Shown: positions 1 to 10,081, counted from the stretch's first letter. The stretch is DNA of 64,000 nucleotides from Corynebacterium tuberculostearicum (GCF_016127015.1 NZ_CP065972.1:2108001-2172000), one strand, 5' to 3'. Program-made: numbers and translations. Notes: generated from the letters alone by a model not told the origin.

Positions 1-2
1 CG

Positions 3-494
3 GTCGTCGGCGCGGCCAATTCCGGTGCCCAAATCGCGGCCGATCTCCTGCTCTCCGGTGTGGAAACCACCTGGTATACCCGCAACTCCCCGCGGTGGAT
101 GCCCGACGACGTTGACGGCCGAGTGCTCTTTCAGCGCAATCGCGCCCGCCTCAACGCCATGCTCCGCGGCGAACCAGACCCCGGCGCAGATACCAATTTG
201 GGCGATATCGTAATGGTCCCACCGGTCCTACGCGCACGGGATTCCGGACTCTTGCAGGACACCCCCATGTTTTCTTCCCTCGATGAGGTCAACACAGACC
301 ACCTCATCTGGTGCACCGGTTTCCGGCCCGCCCTCCGGCCCATCCGTGGGCTCCTTGATGGCACCTCCCCCACCGTCGACGGCCTCTTCCTCGTGGGTTA
401 CGGCACGTGGACCGGACCCGGATCCGCAACCATTACCGGGGTAAGCCCCTTTGCCAAGCAGGCCGCGCACGATGTAGCTAATATATGTGACTAA
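3..494 (+). CDS. NAD(P)/FAD-dependent monooxygenase, C-terminal part
   Basis: The 5' end lies outside the window. The open frame enters at position 3 with VVGAANSGAQIAADLL, the second (NADPH-binding) Rossmann fingerprint (G-A-A-N-S-G-A-Q) of flavin-containing monooxygenase/CzcO-like oxidoreductases. The ~140 residues after it run through a 'LIWCTGFRP' segment, the usual ATG-type motif linking the NADP and FAD domains (W-C/A-T-G-F/Y-R/P), and end with 'GLFLVGYGTWTGPGSATITGVSPFAKQAA', typical of the FAD-closing helix. The family oxidises small nucleophilic substrates with NADPH and O2; the substrate cannot be deduced. The ATG at 60 is internal, not the true start. The gene ends 82 bases before the next gene on the same strand. 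Confidence 0.75.
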   Translation, partial: VVGAANSGAQIAADLLLSGVETTWYTRNSPRWMPDDVDGRVLFQRNRARLNAMLRGEPDPGADTNLGDIVMVPPVLRARDSGLLQDTPMFSSLDEVNTDHLIWCTGFRPALRPIRGLLDGTSPTVDGLFLVGYGTWTGPGSATITGVSPFAKQAAHDVANICD

Positions 495-576
495 AGCTAT
501 AGGTTTGTCCCAACTAATTCGACTACACTGCCTTCACACAAAGAGTGCGACACAATTTGGGAAAGCTGGTTTATGC

Positions 577-1326
577 ATGTCTGCCTGGGATCTCTACGAT
601 GACCTCATCGATGCCATTCCCCGTGACATAGTGGTCTCCCGCGCCGCCCAAGGCCCGCGGTGGACCCGCGTATACACCGAAAGCCCTAGCTGCGGCATGG
701 CCATGACCATGTCTGCCACCTCTCGCCCAGCCCAGATGCGCGCCGAGTACTCTGGGGTTCCTCTTCGCGCCATCGCCCAACTGGCCAAGAGCTGGAATTT
801 TTCGGAGGCTTCCTTCGGCATGGCCGCGCTAAATTCCTACTACGCCACGCCTTCTGTAGCCGATGAGCATGGTTTTACGCTTGCCGACTCCCCCTGGCCC
901 CACTTCTTTGATCCCTTCCGCAACGCCGTCGCGGGGAAGAAGGTCGCAGTCATTGGCCACTTCCCTTTTGCACCCAAGGCACTCAACCAGGCTGCGGATT
1001 TTTATATGTTGGAGCGCTCGCTCAATGAGGGCGACTATCCAGATTCCGCCGCCGAATACATCCTGCCCGAGTGCGATTATGTCTTTATTACCGGCTCTGC
1101 CTTTGTCAATAAAACCGCTCCCCGCCTGCTCGAGCTCTCCCGCGAGTCCTTCAATGTCGTCCTAGGCCCATCCACTCCCCTAGCCCCTGTACTGCTTGAA
1201 CACTACGGCGTATCGCAAGTCACCGGCATGGTTCCGTCCAACCCCGCGGGGATGTTTGAGGGCCTAGAGAAGGGTGATTCCCTCGATATGTTCAACTTCG
1301 GACACCGAGTCACCCTAGGGCGCTAA
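577..1326 (+). CDS. DUF364 / Rossmann-like heavy-metal chelation domain protein
   Basis: A 249-residue protein starting MSAWDLYDDLIDAIP. I chose the ATG at 577 because GGGAAAG lies about 10 bases upstream and the sequence typical of the family (Trp-x-LYDDLI) begins there; an earlier in-frame start at 487 would add 30 low-quality residues and overlap the previous gene. It has the DUF4213-like N-terminal part, with 'AALNSYYA' near residue 85, and a C-terminal DUF364 Rossmann-like part ('KKVAVIGHFPFAP', then 'DYVFITGSAFVNKT' and 'GPSTPLAPVL'). Members occur near metal uptake and nitrogenase-cofactor genes and are thought to bind metals or metal chelates; no function is proven. Its last four bases overlap the convergent VanZ-like gene. 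Confidence 0.7.
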   Translation: MSAWDLYDDLIDAIPRDIVVSRAAQGPRWTRVYTESPSCGMAMTMSATSRPAQMRAEYSGVPLRAIAQLAKSWNFSEASFGMAALNSYYATPSVADEHGFTLADSPWPHFFDPFRNAVAGKKVAVIGHFPFAPKALNQAADFYMLERSLNEGDYPDSAAEYILPECDYVFITGSAFVNKTAPRLLELSRESFNVVLGPSTPLAPVLLEHYGVSQVTGMVPSNPAGMFEGLEKGDSLDMFNFGHRVTLGR

Positions 1327-1907
1327 ACAATCACCCCGGCCAAGATTACGGCAGCGAGAGCACCCAGGCCCGCCGCCGCAGTCCAGCCGATGAAGCGCAC
1401 AGCTCGCAGCTGTACCTTAAAACTGCTGCGGCTTACCAGGAACGCACCCAAGGATGCGCCGAGGGTATTGAAGACCAAGTCGTCTACGTCGCTAAATCCC
1501 AGCGAGAATACGTATTGGGTAATTTCGATACCTAGGCTGAGCGCCATTGCCAGAAGGATGGTTCCACCGAGGCCAAAGCGGATGCGCCGCGAATTGTGAC
1601 CCATTACTACCAAGCACGCACCGAGCGGCATAAACAGCGCTATATTGCCAAAGGTATTGGTCCACGGACCCCACCACGGATGAGGGTTATTAAACCCATT
1701 AAACATCTGCAGATCGAGGCTGCGGCGTGCGTGCGCAGACGCATCAACCACACCGGGGATATCTATGAAGGGCTTGCCCACCGTAGCTACTGCGATAGCC
1801 ACCATGACAACCACGCAGGCTACCGCTGCACTGCGCCACAGCGTGCGCTTAGCAGGCAGTCCACGCGCACCAATCTGGCGCGAGGTGCGGGCGGACATCG
1901 TGGTCAT
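1323..1907 (-). CDS. VanZ-like membrane protein
   Basis: 194 residues with one N-terminal membrane segment (about residues 25-45) and three more in the C-terminal half. The VanZ signature is visible: 'NTFGNIALFMPLGACLVV', then 'LGIEITQYVFSLGFSDVDDL' and 'NTLGASLGAFLV'. The prototype VanZ confers low-level teicoplanin resistance, but most members are uncharacterised. Several start codons lie close together (TTG 1922, ATG 1913, 1907, 1898); GAAGGA sits best spaced for ATG 1907. The stop overlaps the convergent DUF364 gene, so it is a single-gene unit. Confidence 0.75.
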   Translation of the reverse strand: MTTMSARTSRQIGARGLPAKRTLWRSAAVACVVVMVAIAVATVGKPFIDIPGVVDASAHARRSLDLQMFNGFNNPHPWWGPWTNTFGNIALFMPLGACLVVMGHNSRRIRFGLGGTILLAMALSLGIEITQYVFSLGFSDVDDLVFNTLGASLGAFLVSRSSFKVQLRAVRFIGWTAAAGLGALAAVILAGVIV

Positions 1908-1991
1908 CGTCATGTCCTTCAAGTTAACAAGCGAGCCTGAAAAATCCCCGTGAGATTCGCTGTTAAATCACTGCATCACATTTAACGTACT

Positions 1992-2966
1992 ATGGTGAGC
2001 ATGAGCACTCTACTAGTTACTCGCAACGATGATAAATCCGTCACGACCTCCTTTGAAGAGGGAGAGTTCCTCGGCGAGGGCGACCTTACCGTCGATGTGT
2101 CTTATTCTTCGCTGAACTACAAAGACGCCATGGCAATTGCCGGCGATCGTGGTGTCATGCGCACCAGCCCGTTGGTTCCGGGCATCGACGTGGTCGGTAC
2201 CGTTGCCGAGTCCAACGTGGAACGCCTCCCAGTTGGCACCTTGGTAGCTTCCTTCGGTGATGGCTTGGGCGAGTTCCGCCACGGTGGCTACACCCCGAAG
2301 CAGCGCGTGAATTCCCAGGCAACCGTCGCCCTGCCCGCGGACTTCACCGCAGAGCAGGCGGCCGCTGTTGGCACCGCGGGCTACACTGCCGCCCTATGCG
2401 TTAATTCTCTGCGCGGGCTACCCGATGGTCCAGTTTTGGTCACCGGCGCCACCGGTGGCGTAGGCTCCATCGCTGTGAACCTCCTCTCCAATGCTGGCTA
2501 CGAGGTTCACGCGATGACCGGCCGCCCGGATGACTACTCCCAGTACCTCCACGAGCTAGGCGCCCACACCATTGTGGACCGCGCCGAATTTACTGAGGCC
2601 GGAAAACCCTTGCAGAAGGCAACGTATGCCGGTGCGGTTGATACCTCCGGCTCCCACGTCCTAGCCAATGTATTGGCCCGTACCGTGTGGGGCGGCACCG
2701 TCGCCTCCACCGGTATGGCCGCCGGCCCAGACCTGCCCACCACCGTCTTGCCGTTCATTCTGCGCAATGTGCACCTCGCCGGCGTTAACTCTGTCGACGC
2801 CCCGCTCCACTACCGTCAGAACGCATGGCAGCTGCTCGCACGCAAGCTGGACCGGTCCATCCTTGAGTCCCTGACCAATACGATTCCGTTGTCGGACGTT
2901 GTCAAGGAATCCAAGTCCCTCCTCGAGGGCACCCACCACGGACGCACCGTTCTTAAGATTTCCTAG
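1992..2966 (+). CDS. AcuI/YhdH-type quinone oxidoreductase (MDR superfamily)
   Basis: 324 residues, zinc-independent medium-chain dehydrogenase. It has the GroES-like N-terminus with 'SSLNYKDAMAI' and 'PLVPGIDVVGTV', and the nucleotide-binding motif 'VLVTGATGGVGSIAV' near residue 150, as in the YhdH/YhfP family and its best-known member AcuI, which reduces acryloyl-CoA to propionyl-CoA with NADPH. No zinc-binding cysteine cluster is present. Start codons at 1992 (ATG) and 2001 (ATG) are both possible; neither has a clear ribosome-binding site, so the message may be leaderless. The gene stands alone and is followed by a strong terminator. Exact substrate unknown. Confidence 0.8.
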   Translation: MVSMSTLLVTRNDDKSVTTSFEEGEFLGEGDLTVDVSYSSLNYKDAMAIAGDRGVMRTSPLVPGIDVVGTVAESNVERLPVGTLVASFGDGLGEFRHGGYTPKQRVNSQATVALPADFTAEQAAAVGTAGYTAALCVNSLRGLPDGPVLVTGATGGVGSIAVNLLSNAGYEVHAMTGRPDDYSQYLHELGAHTIVDRAEFTEAGKPLQKATYAGAVDTSGSHVLANVLARTVWGGTVASTGMAAGPDLPTTVLPFILRNVHLAGVNSVDAPLHYRQNAWQLLARKLDRSILESLTNTIPLSDVVKESKSLLEGTHHGRTVLKIS

Positions 2967-2989
2967 GTCCCGCCTAGCCAATCTTCTAA

Positions 2990-3019
2990 GGCGCCCGCCG
3001 TTATAGCGGGTGCCTTTTT
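2990..3019 (+). terminator. Rho-independent terminator after the AcuI-like gene
   Basis: Stem GGCGCCCGC (2990-2998) pairs with GCGGGTGCC (3006-3014) across a 7-base loop, one G-T wobble, followed by TTTTT. It ends the plus-strand gene and also separates it from the convergent MarR gene. Confidence 0.85.
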
Positions 3020-3043
3020 ACATGCACCGGTCGGCGCGGACAG

Positions 3044-3502
3044 CTAGCTTTCCGGCGTCCCCTCTTTAACTACCGCGCGTAGCAATGTGCGGGAAATCCT
3101 GCCCAAGGTTTGTAGGTCTTCGTCACTAAGGGTGCCCACCACGATCTCTTCGACTGTGGCAGTATGTCGCACGATCGCTGCGTTGAAAGCAGCACTTCCC
3201 CTTTCCGTCACAGTGACTTCAACTGCACGGGTTCCTAACTCCGGCGCCTCGCGCCTGGAAACCAATTTTCGGGACTCCATGCGCACTAACTGCCGATGCA
3301 ACCGCGACTTCTCCCACCGAAGCTCCGCCGCCAATTCATGCGGGCGTGTAGAAATCTGGCGCCGACGATTCAGCACGGCCAACACCGCGTAATCTGCCTC
3401 GCTCAATCTAGAGCCACTCTGCAGCTCCCCAGAAAGACGTGCGTGGAGCGCTTCTTGCATGGCAACAAAGTCACCCCACGCCGCACTCTGCTCCACGCGC
3501 AT
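3044..3502 (-). CDS. MarR family transcriptional regulator
   Basis: 152 residues. A winged helix-turn-helix is evident: 'LSEADYAVLAVLNRR' (helix 2/3 region), 'RPHELAAELRWEKSRLHRQLVRMESRKLVSR' (recognition helix and start of wing) and 'AVEVTVTERGSAAF' (wing exit). The 'ELRWEKSRLHRQL' variant is common in actinobacterial MarR proteins with DUF24-like neighbours. No sensing cysteine is obvious. The upstream region carries several dyads built on TTGAT/ATCAA that would suit autoregulation. No divergent gene lies close by (next plus-strand start ~290 bases away), so the target may be itself or the following hypothetical gene. Confidence 0.85.
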   Translation of the reverse strand: MRVEQSAAWGDFVAMQEALHARLSGELQSGSRLSEADYAVLAVLNRRRQISTRPHELAAELRWEKSRLHRQLVRMESRKLVSRREAPELGTRAVEVTVTERGSAAFNAAIVRHTATVEEIVVGTLSDEDLQTLGRISRTLLRAVVKEGTPES

Positions 3503-3547
3503 CGCATTCCTCCTTTGGTTCTCCTTCTATCAACAGTCTATACTGCA

Positions 3548-3591
3548 GAGTTGATCTAGCAACTCATTGGCTTACCAAGAGTTGATACAAC
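3548..3591. promoter_or_regulatory. Candidate MarR operator cluster
   Basis: GAGTTG (3548-3553) and CAACTC (3560-3565) form perfect 6-base arms around ATCTAG, and a second short dyad GTTGATACAAC sits at 3581-3591. A further ATCAAC lies at about 3529. Repeated TTGAT half-sites just upstream of the MarR start are what MarR autoregulation normally looks like. Binding itself is inferred. Confidence 0.45.
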
Positions 3592-3790
3592 AACGCCCAC
3601 TACTGCACAGAGATGTGGGTCTACGAGAACCACAATTGCACAAACCCATACCTTTGCTACCAAAATCACTTTAATGTTCCTTTTGAATACCTATTCGCTG
3701 AAACGCGCCATTGTTTGAGAAGATATGTTCTTGCCTTAAAAATTAAATAGTGAAGTAAATACTCGCGGCAAAGATGCGGGTGCGAAAGCA

Positions 3791-4477
3791 ATGACCGCTC
3801 CGGCAGAGCAGACCACAGCGTTTAGAATGGCAAGCATGGATAAGCTATTTAGCACGTGCGGTTTCGACTTCGCGGATATGGAAGAACTCATTGCGGAGCT
3901 ACCTAACGACCACGACATGTGGGAGGCGCCCGGATTTGATCGAGTGTTATTCCACGCCGACCCGTCTGGCATGGCGGTTACAGGTATGGAGTACGAAGGG
4001 GAGTGGGCCGCAGTTCCTTCCTACCGGGGCGGGGAAGAGGCACCGGGCACCATATATCGCGCAACGCCCTATATCGGCATTGTGGAAACTGGTGATCTAC
4101 AGTTCGCGGCGCTGGCGGATGCGCCCTTCGCCCTGCCGGCAGGCAATCCAGTCGGAGGAGAAAAGCTCCAAGGACAGGTGCGGCCGGCGGTTGTGGCTTT
4201 GAATTACCAGGTAGGGGAGCCGGAAGAGTTTTCCTTGACTTCGCCCGCTACCGAGCGCTTCTACCGGAATTTCAAGCCCAGCATGCTTAACCCGCAGGTA
4301 GAGGTAGCGGGGACTATCGGGGGCGCCGCCAAGTACAACAATGAGCTGGGCATGGGGGAGTTTTGGGTATGCGACCTCGACGGTCTCCCGCTCATCGTGA
4401 ACGAGAAGCTGGAGGTCGGCAAGGGGATCCGGGCGCACGGCATTGCGCTGTGCGCCACGGAATTTTGGGACGAGTAA
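3791..4477 (+). CDS. Hypothetical protein
   Basis: 228 residues from ATG 3791; alternative starts at 3827 and 3836 would give a protein beginning at MDKLFSTCGF, and none has a convincing ribosome-binding site. Acidic, soluble, with no signal peptide, membrane segment or motif I recognise. The last ~60 residues ('GTIGGAAKYNNELGMGEFWVCDLDGLPLIVNEKLEVGKGIRAHGIAL') look like a compact beta-rich domain. It ends directly against the convergent leuS with no spacer, so the two messages must overlap or share a termination zone. No function assigned. Confidence 0.6.
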   Translation: MTAPAEQTTAFRMASMDKLFSTCGFDFADMEELIAELPNDHDMWEAPGFDRVLFHADPSGMAVTGMEYEGEWAAVPSYRGGEEAPGTIYRATPYIGIVETGDLQFAALADAPFALPAGNPVGGEKLQGQVRPAVVALNYQVGEPEEFSLTSPATERFYRNFKPSMLNPQVEVAGTIGGAAKYNNELGMGEFWVCDLDGLPLIVNEKLEVGKGIRAHGIALCATEFWDE

Positions 4478-7324
4478 CTACTTGACCACGAGGTTGACCA
4501 TCCGGCCAGGGACGTAGATCTTCTTGACTACGTTCTTACCGTTGGTCAGCTCGGCAATCTTCGCGTCAGCGAGGGCAACGTCAAAGACCGCGTCCTGGTC
4601 CGCATCAGCGGCCACGTTGATCCGGGCCTTGACCTTGCCATTGATCTGAACTGGCACCTCGATTTCATCGTCTACCAGGTACTTTTCCTCATAAGTGGGG
4701 AAGGGCTGATAGGTGATGGTCTCGTCATGGCCGAAGCGCTGCCACAGTTCCTCCGCGATATGCGGGGCAATGGGGGAGACCAACTGTGCGATCGGCTCCA
4801 CGGCGGCGCGCGGGGCCTCGGTGCGGTAGGTCTTGGTCAGGTAGTTGACGTACTCGATGAGCTTAGCCACCACGGTATTGAGCCGCAGGTTCTCGTAATC
4901 ATCGCGCACGCCTGCGATGGTGCGGTGGAGCTGCTTGAGGTCATCCTCGCTCAAGGCGGCGTCGGTAGTGGCCAGCTCGCCGGTGTCCTCGTTGACGGCT
5001 AGGCGCCACAGGCGCTGCAGGAAGCGTTGGGAGCCTACGACGTCCTTGGTAGCCCACGGGCGAGACGTATCCAGAGGACCCATGGACATCTCGTAAACGC
5101 GCAGGGTATCGGCACCGAAGTCGCGGCAAATATCGTCCGGAGCCACGGCATTCTTGAGGGACTTGCCCATCTTGCCGTACTCCTGATTGACCTCTTCGCC
5201 GTTGTAGTAGAATTTGCCGTCCTTTTCCTCTACTTCAGCGGCTGGAACGTACACGCCGCGGGAATCCGTGTAGGCATAGGCCTGGATATAGCCCTGGTTG
5301 TACAGGCGGCGGTAAGGCTCTTGGGAGCTAACAAAGCCCAGGTCAAAGAGCACCTTATGCCAGAAACGGGAGTAAAGCAGGTGCAGCACGGCGTGCTCGA
5401 CGCCGCCGACATAGAGATCCACGCCGCCCGGATCCTGCGGGCCATGCTGCTCCGGACGCGGGCCAGTCCAGTACCGCTCATTCTCGATATCGCAGAATGC
5501 CTCATCATTGCGGGGGTCAATATAGCGCAGCTGGTACCAAGAAGAACCAGCCCACTGCGGCATAACATTGGTATCGCGGAAATAGGTCTGTGGACCGTCG
5601 CCCAGATCCAGCTCTACCTCGACCCAGTCGCGCACCTTTGCCAGCGGTGGTTGTGGTTCGGAGTCCTTGTCCTCTGGATCAAAGGAAACGGGCTTATAAT
5701 CTTCTACCTCTGGCAGCTCTACCGGCAGCATGGATTCCGGCAGGGCGTGGGCGAAGCCATCCTTGTCGTAGACGATGGGGAAGGGCTCGCCCCAGTAACG
5801 CTGGCGGGCGAAGAGCCAATCGCGCAGTTTGTACTGCACCTTTTCGCGGCCGGAGCCGTCCTTTTCCAGCCACTCGATGGCCGCGGCAATGGCCTCAGCC
5901 TTGTTCAGGCCGTTGAGGTCCAGGCCCTTGTCGTTGGAGGAATTAACCAGCGCGCCGTCCTCGGTCCAGGCTTCTTCCTCCACGTTTCCGCCAGAGACAA
6001 CCTCCGTAATTGGTAGGCCGAAAGCCTGGGCAAACTCGTAGTCACGGGTGTCGTGCGCCGGAACTGCCATGATGGCGCCAGTGCCGTAGCCGGTCAGCAC
6101 ATAGTCCGCGATGAAGATCGGGACCTTCTTGCCAGAGACCGGGTTGGTGGCATAAGTACCCAGGAATACGCCGGTCTTTTCCTTGTTCTCCTGGCGCTCC
6201 AGATCGGACTTGGCGGCAATATCGGTGCGGTAGGACTCCACGGCCTCCTTCGGATCATCGTGTCCATAGGTCCAACGCTCATCCACGTCATCGTCATAAG
6301 GGATGGGGGAGAGGAGGGCGTCGACAAGCTCATGCTCTGGGGCCAGGACCACGTACTCGGCGCCGAAGAGGGTATCCGGGCGGGTGGTAAAGACCTCGAT
6401 CTCGTAACCCTCAGCAGGGAAGGAGACCTCTGCGCCGCGGGAACGGCCGATCCAATTGCGTTGCATGGACTTGACCTTGTCCGGCCAATCCAAAAGCTCC
6501 AGATCATCCAGCAAGCGATCGGAGTAGGCGGTAATGCGCATCATCCACTGCGAGAGGTTCTTACGGAAGACCGGGAAATTTCCGCGCTCGGACTTACCCT
6601 CAGCGGTGACCTCCTCGTTTGCCAGCACAGTACCCAAGCCTGGGCACCAGTTCACCGTGGAATTAGACAGGTAGACCAAGCGGAATTCGTCGATAGCCGC
6701 GGCCTTTTCCTCTTCGGTGAGGTCCTCGTAGTAGCGACCGTCCTTGGTGGTGCGCTTATTGGCCTCTAGTTCCTTGATGAGCTCTGCAATCGGGCGCGCC
6801 TTCTCCTGCTCCTCATCGAACCAAGAGTTATAAATCTGCAGGAAGATCCACTGCGTCCACTTGAAGAACTCCGGATCGGTTGATTCCACGGAGCGGCGCG
6901 GGTCGTGACCCAAGCCCAACATACCCAGCTGGCGGCGCATGTTTTCAATATTCGCCTCGGTAGTGGTGCGCGGGTGGGTACCGGTCTGGATGGCGTACTG
7001 CTCGGCCGGCAGGCCGAAGGCATCGTAGCCCAAGGTATGCAGCACGTTCTTGCCCAGCATGCGGTTATAGCGGGCGTAAGTATCGGTGGCGATATATCCC
7101 AGTGGGTGTCCCACGTGCAGGCCCGCACCGGAAGGGTAGGGGAACATATCCTGCACATTGAGCTTTTCCTTAGGCAACTCGCCCGCATCGGTGGCGAGCT
7201 CGCCTACCGGGTTCGGGGCATTAAAGGTGCCATTGTCTTTCCAGTACTGCTGCCAGGTCTTCTCGATCTGGTTCGCCAGCTCCGGGGTATAGCGGTACGA
7301 AGTGGAATCGCTCTGGGTAGTCAT
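4478..7324 (-). CDS. leuS: Leucyl-tRNA synthetase
   Basis: 948 residues, class Ia aminoacyl-tRNA synthetase that charges tRNA-Leu in the cytoplasm. The HIGH motif appears as '[16 protein letters not shown]' near residue 60 and KMSKS as '[10 protein letters not shown]' in the C-terminal half; between them is the large CP1 editing insert (with '[12 protein letters not shown]' and '[18 protein letters not shown]', the hydrolytic editing site with its conserved Asp). The tRNA-binding C-terminal domain ends '[14 protein letters not shown]'. I chose ATG at 7324 ([12 protein letters not shown]) because upstream frame-extension codons are outside the family alignment. It is divergent from the 857-residue hypothetical gene. 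Confidence 0.97.
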   Translation of the reverse strand: MTTQSDSTSYRYTPELANQIEKTWQQYWKDNGTFNAPNPVGELATDAGELPKEKLNVQDMFPYPSGAGLHVGHPLGYIATDTYARYNRMLGKNVLHTLGYDAFGLPAEQYAIQTGTHPRTTTEANIENMRRQLGMLGLGHDPRRSVESTDPEFFKWTQWIFLQIYNSWFDEEQEKARPIAELIKELEANKRTTKDGRYYEDLTEEEKAAAIDEFRLVYLSNSTVNWCPGLGTVLANEEVTAEGKSERGNFPVFRKNLSQWMMRITAYSDRLLDDLELLDWPDKVKSMQRNWIGRSRGAEVSFPAEGYEIEVFTTRPDTLFGAEYVVLAPEHELVDALLSPIPYDDDVDERWTYGHDDPKEAVESYRTDIAAKSDLERQENKEKTGVFLGTYATNPVSGKKVPIFIADYVLTGYGTGAIMAVPAHDTRDYEFAQAFGLPITEVVSGGNVEEEAWTEDGALVNSSNDKGLDLNGLNKAEAIAAAIEWLEKDGSGREKVQYKLRDWLFARQRYWGEPFPIVYDKDGFAHALPESMLPVELPEVEDYKPVSFDPEDKDSEPQPPLAKVRDWVEVELDLGDGPQTYFRDTNVMPQWAGSSWYQLRYIDPRNDEAFCDIENERYWTGPRPEQHGPQDPGGVDLYVGGVEHAVLHLLYSRFWHKVLFDLGFVSSQEPYRRLYNQGYIQAYAYTDSRGVYVPAAEVEEKDGKFYYNGEEVNQEYGKMGKSLKNAVAPDDICRDFGADTLRVYEMSMGPLDTSRPWATKDVVGSQRFLQRLWRLAVNEDTGELATTDAALSEDDLKQLHRTIAGVRDDYENLRLNTVVAKLIEYVNYLTKTYRTEAPRAAVEPIAQLVSPIAPHIAEELWQRFGHDETITYQPFPTYEEKYLVDDEIEVPVQINGKVKARINVAADADQDAVFDVALADAKIAELTNGKNVVKKIYVPGRMVNLVVK

Positions 7325-7497
7325 AATCACACAGTGTAATAGCCGCATCCCGGCGCGGGGTAGTTCGCTACGCTTTCCGCGTTCCGCAGGGCACGCACAT
7401 CCAAAATCCCCGCCGTATTCGCCCCCGCTTTTCGCATCATTTCCGCCGCTCGCAGCCAAAATGCAGATCTGCATGAAAATGATCTAGGCTGGGGTAA

Positions 7498-10071
7498 ATG
7501 AGCCAGGAGAAGTTTCGCAGCCAGCTATCATCTTTTGCAGACGCAGCGGTATTTCAGGGGATCCCGCACCTGCGCCTCTCCCCAGCTACCAACACATTGG
7601 AGCTGTACCTACCGGCCGTAACCGCAGGTTATGAGCCAGAAGATCCCCAGTGGACCGTGACCGCACAGCTGCTCGATGGCAGCGAGGACACCCGCAAGTT
7701 CTACTATGTGGAGGGCGAGGAGCCCGGCTTGTGGATCAGCATGCCGCGTGCCTTTAGCCACCTCAGCGTCTCCTTTGAGGAGCACACTGTGGAATTCGCC
7801 GGCGTGGCCAATGGCGGCCTGCTGTTGGATTCCACCCATCGCCCAATCGATACCACCACCGCGGTGGCCAAGGGCTCTTATACCTTCATCGCCCCCGCTG
7901 GCACGGAGCTCGCCAAGGCCAAGGTCGGCGAGGCCCGTCCCCACGGTGCATGGGAGGGCTGGACTATCGCCCCAGTTGAGGTCAGCCAGTCTTTCACCGT
8001 GGAGGTCCCGCGCCAAGAATCCGCAACCATCAAGGTCTCCGGCAGCCCTGATTTTGCTTGGGACATGGCCGTAAAGACGCTACCCAATGCCCATGGCCTA
8101 GATGGCGAACTGGTCTATACCCAGTCCCCGCGGATCATCGCCAATACGGATCTCAGCATGGAGCTGACCTATGTCCCCATTGGGGGGGAAGAGGAGGCCG
8201 TGCTGGAGGATGAACTACCGGAGGGCATCCACGAGGTGCTCCCCGCAGACGCCTTCGAGGATCCCTGGGTAGGCCGCTACCGCTTCACCCTGTACAAGGA
8301 CGAGGAACTGGTGGATATCCAGTACCTCAACTTTGCGGAGTCGCTGCACATGCGTGCCAAGAACGAGGGCCCGCGCGGCACCAACTTCCGCTTTATCGAC
8401 GCCCTGGGCAACCTTTCGCCGTTTAGCTATGCCTTGGCTTCTGCGCCGGGCAAGGCTATCCAGATGGAAAAGGGCCAGCGCGTCTTTGGCGGAGACGAAA
8501 GCGTGCGCGAGGAGACCGTCGGCAGTGAAGCCGGCTATGAGCTGACCTTCCAGGTGGAGCCGGCGACGATTCGCACCCGCGTCAAACGTACCGCGGCCGA
8601 GCCCGTAGATTACCTGGATAAGCAGGTCATCCTCGCGGACCAGCTCGATGCCGATGCACTTTTTACCATCCACTCACCGGAGCCCCTGCCGCTGGCAAAG
8701 TTCGTGGTTATTGATAAAAACCAGAAGATTAGGGACCTTGTCACCGCCAATGGCTCTACGGAGGCCGCCACCAGCCTGTCCGTGCCTAACCGCGCGCTGA
8801 AGTCGGCGCTGACGAAGAAGACCTCGCTGGAGCTCTACCTCCTGTGGTCCACGTTGTCCTATGAGGAATACCTCGAAGGACTGCCGGAAAAGGAGCGCGC
8901 AGCGCACCAAAAGCGCAGCTTTGAGCGTCGCGTCATGGAATATGAGGCCACCGCGGCCAGCGACCTCATTTATGCCGCCATCGCCACCGTGCGCAAGGCA
9001 CCGTTGGTCGCCCGCGCAACCATTGAGGACGGCATCCTCGTCCCCGAGCAGACGCATGAGGAGGAGGTAGAGCTGCTGGCTTGGGCGTGGCCGCTGGGCA
9101 ATCCTGCGGGCGAGCCGCAACCGCTGGAACCCACGGAGGAAGGCTTTGAGCTGCCCGAGGAGCTGCTGGACGCCGGCCACCTCATCGTGGACTTCCGCGA
9201 GGATGAGCCGGCCAGCGACTTGGCCGCGCCGCAGTACCCGCCGGCTAGCGCCCTCATCATCTTCCAGGACGGCGAAACCGAAAACACCGAAGGTATGTGG
9301 CCTACCTACGCGGCCATGCGCCGCCTCGCGCCCAAGGCCAAGGAAACCTTCGAGGGAATCATCAAGGAGATTGAGGCGGATCCGCGCGCCAGCATGGAGG
9401 CCCTTATGGCCGCAGACTTTGAGCCAGGGCAGCGCATGCGCGCCTTTGTCCGCACCGGCTTGGTCTCGCGCACCTTCCGCCGCGAGGAGCCGGCCACCGA
9501 GCCTTCCTCACTCTTGGCCGCGCTTGCCGACGCCGCCCATGACTACGTCGAAGCCCACGGCTCCGCCTCCCTCGCGCGCGTGCCGTCCACCGGCGTCGAC
9601 GATGTCACCCGCCCCATGCTGCTGATGAGTGCAACGGGCGAGGCACCTACGCCAGCAACGGACAGCGACCAGCTCTGCGATGATGCCCACCGCATCGCCG
9701 CACTGCGCGAGTGCTTTGCCAATGACCGTGCACTCACCCGCCTGGGCACCATTTCTAACCTGCGTAGCACCGCAATGCAGCTGCGGGTGACGCTGCAACA
9801 GCTGGGCGTCGATAAGTCCGTCCTGCATACCCTGCTCGCGCTGGACGCCTTTGGCGATGGCAATTCGGAGCTCGGCGATTCCGCCTGGATGCCGTTTATT
9901 TCCTATGTCTTTGCCATCACGGCGCGCGGAGTGGCCAATGGCAAGCTGGCGGACCCTGCTTTCGCCGCCACGCTTGACGACGCCCTCCCACAGCTCGCCG
10001 AGGCCGTCTCCCTCGCCCCGCAGCTGTTCTACCGCGATATTCTCACCGCGGAGGCGCTCACGCTCAGCTAG
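7498..10071 (+). CDS. Large hypothetical protein, 857 residues
   Basis: I do not recognise this protein. It has no signal peptide or membrane segment and is very acidic. The first ~350 residues are rich in short beta-like stretches; residues ~380-560 hold a mixed segment ('LPLAKFVVIDKNQKIRDLVTANGS', 'SLELYLLWSTLSYEEYLEGL'); the C-terminal third is helical ('LRSTAMQLRVTLQQLGVDKSVLHTLLALDAFGDGN') and carries no visible catalytic motif. Start ATG 7498 lies 174 bases from the divergent leuS start, with no clear ribosome-binding site. The MOSC gene follows after 10 bases, so the two are probably cotranscribed. Codon use matches the neighbours; it seems a lineage-specific core gene rather than an acquired one. 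Confidence 0.75.
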   Translation: MSQEKFRSQLSSFADAAVFQGIPHLRLSPATNTLELYLPAVTAGYEPEDPQWTVTAQLLDGSEDTRKFYYVEGEEPGLWISMPRAFSHLSVSFEEHTVEFAGVANGGLLLDSTHRPIDTTTAVAKGSYTFIAPAGTELAKAKVGEARPHGAWEGWTIAPVEVSQSFTVEVPRQESATIKVSGSPDFAWDMAVKTLPNAHGLDGELVYTQSPRIIANTDLSMELTYVPIGGEEEAVLEDELPEGIHEVLPADAFEDPWVGRYRFTLYKDEELVDIQYLNFAESLHMRAKNEGPRGTNFRFIDALGNLSPFSYALASAPGKAIQMEKGQRVFGGDESVREETVGSEAGYELTFQVEPATIRTRVKRTAAEPVDYLDKQVILADQLDADALFTIHSPEPLPLAKFVVIDKNQKIRDLVTANGSTEAATSLSVPNRALKSALTKKTSLELYLLWSTLSYEEYLEGLPEKERAAHQKRSFERRVMEYEATAASDLIYAAIATVRKAPLVARATIEDGILVPEQTHEEEVELLAWAWPLGNPAGEPQPLEPTEEGFELPEELLDAGHLIVDFREDEPASDLAAPQYPPASALIIFQDGETENTEGMWPTYAAMRRLAPKAKETFEGIIKEIEADPRASMEALMAADFEPGQRMRAFVRTGLVSRTFRREEPATEPSSLLAALADAAHDYVEAHGSASLARVPSTGVDDVTRPMLLMSATGEAPTPATDSDQLCDDAHRIAALRECFANDRALTRLGTISNLRSTAMQLRVTLQQLGVDKSVLHTLLALDAFGDGNSELGDSAWMPFISYVFAITARGVANGKLADPAFAATLDDALPQLAEAVSLAPQLFYRDILTAEALTLS

Positions 10072-10081
10072 GGTGGCAGGC

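Noticed and set aside
5027..6016. 329-codon plus-strand open frame inside leuS
   Set aside because: Antisense shadow of leuS caused by GC-rich codon bias; no protein-like motifs.
7325..7497. T-box or other leader upstream of leuS
   Set aside because: No T-box consensus or specifier structure visible on the minus strand.
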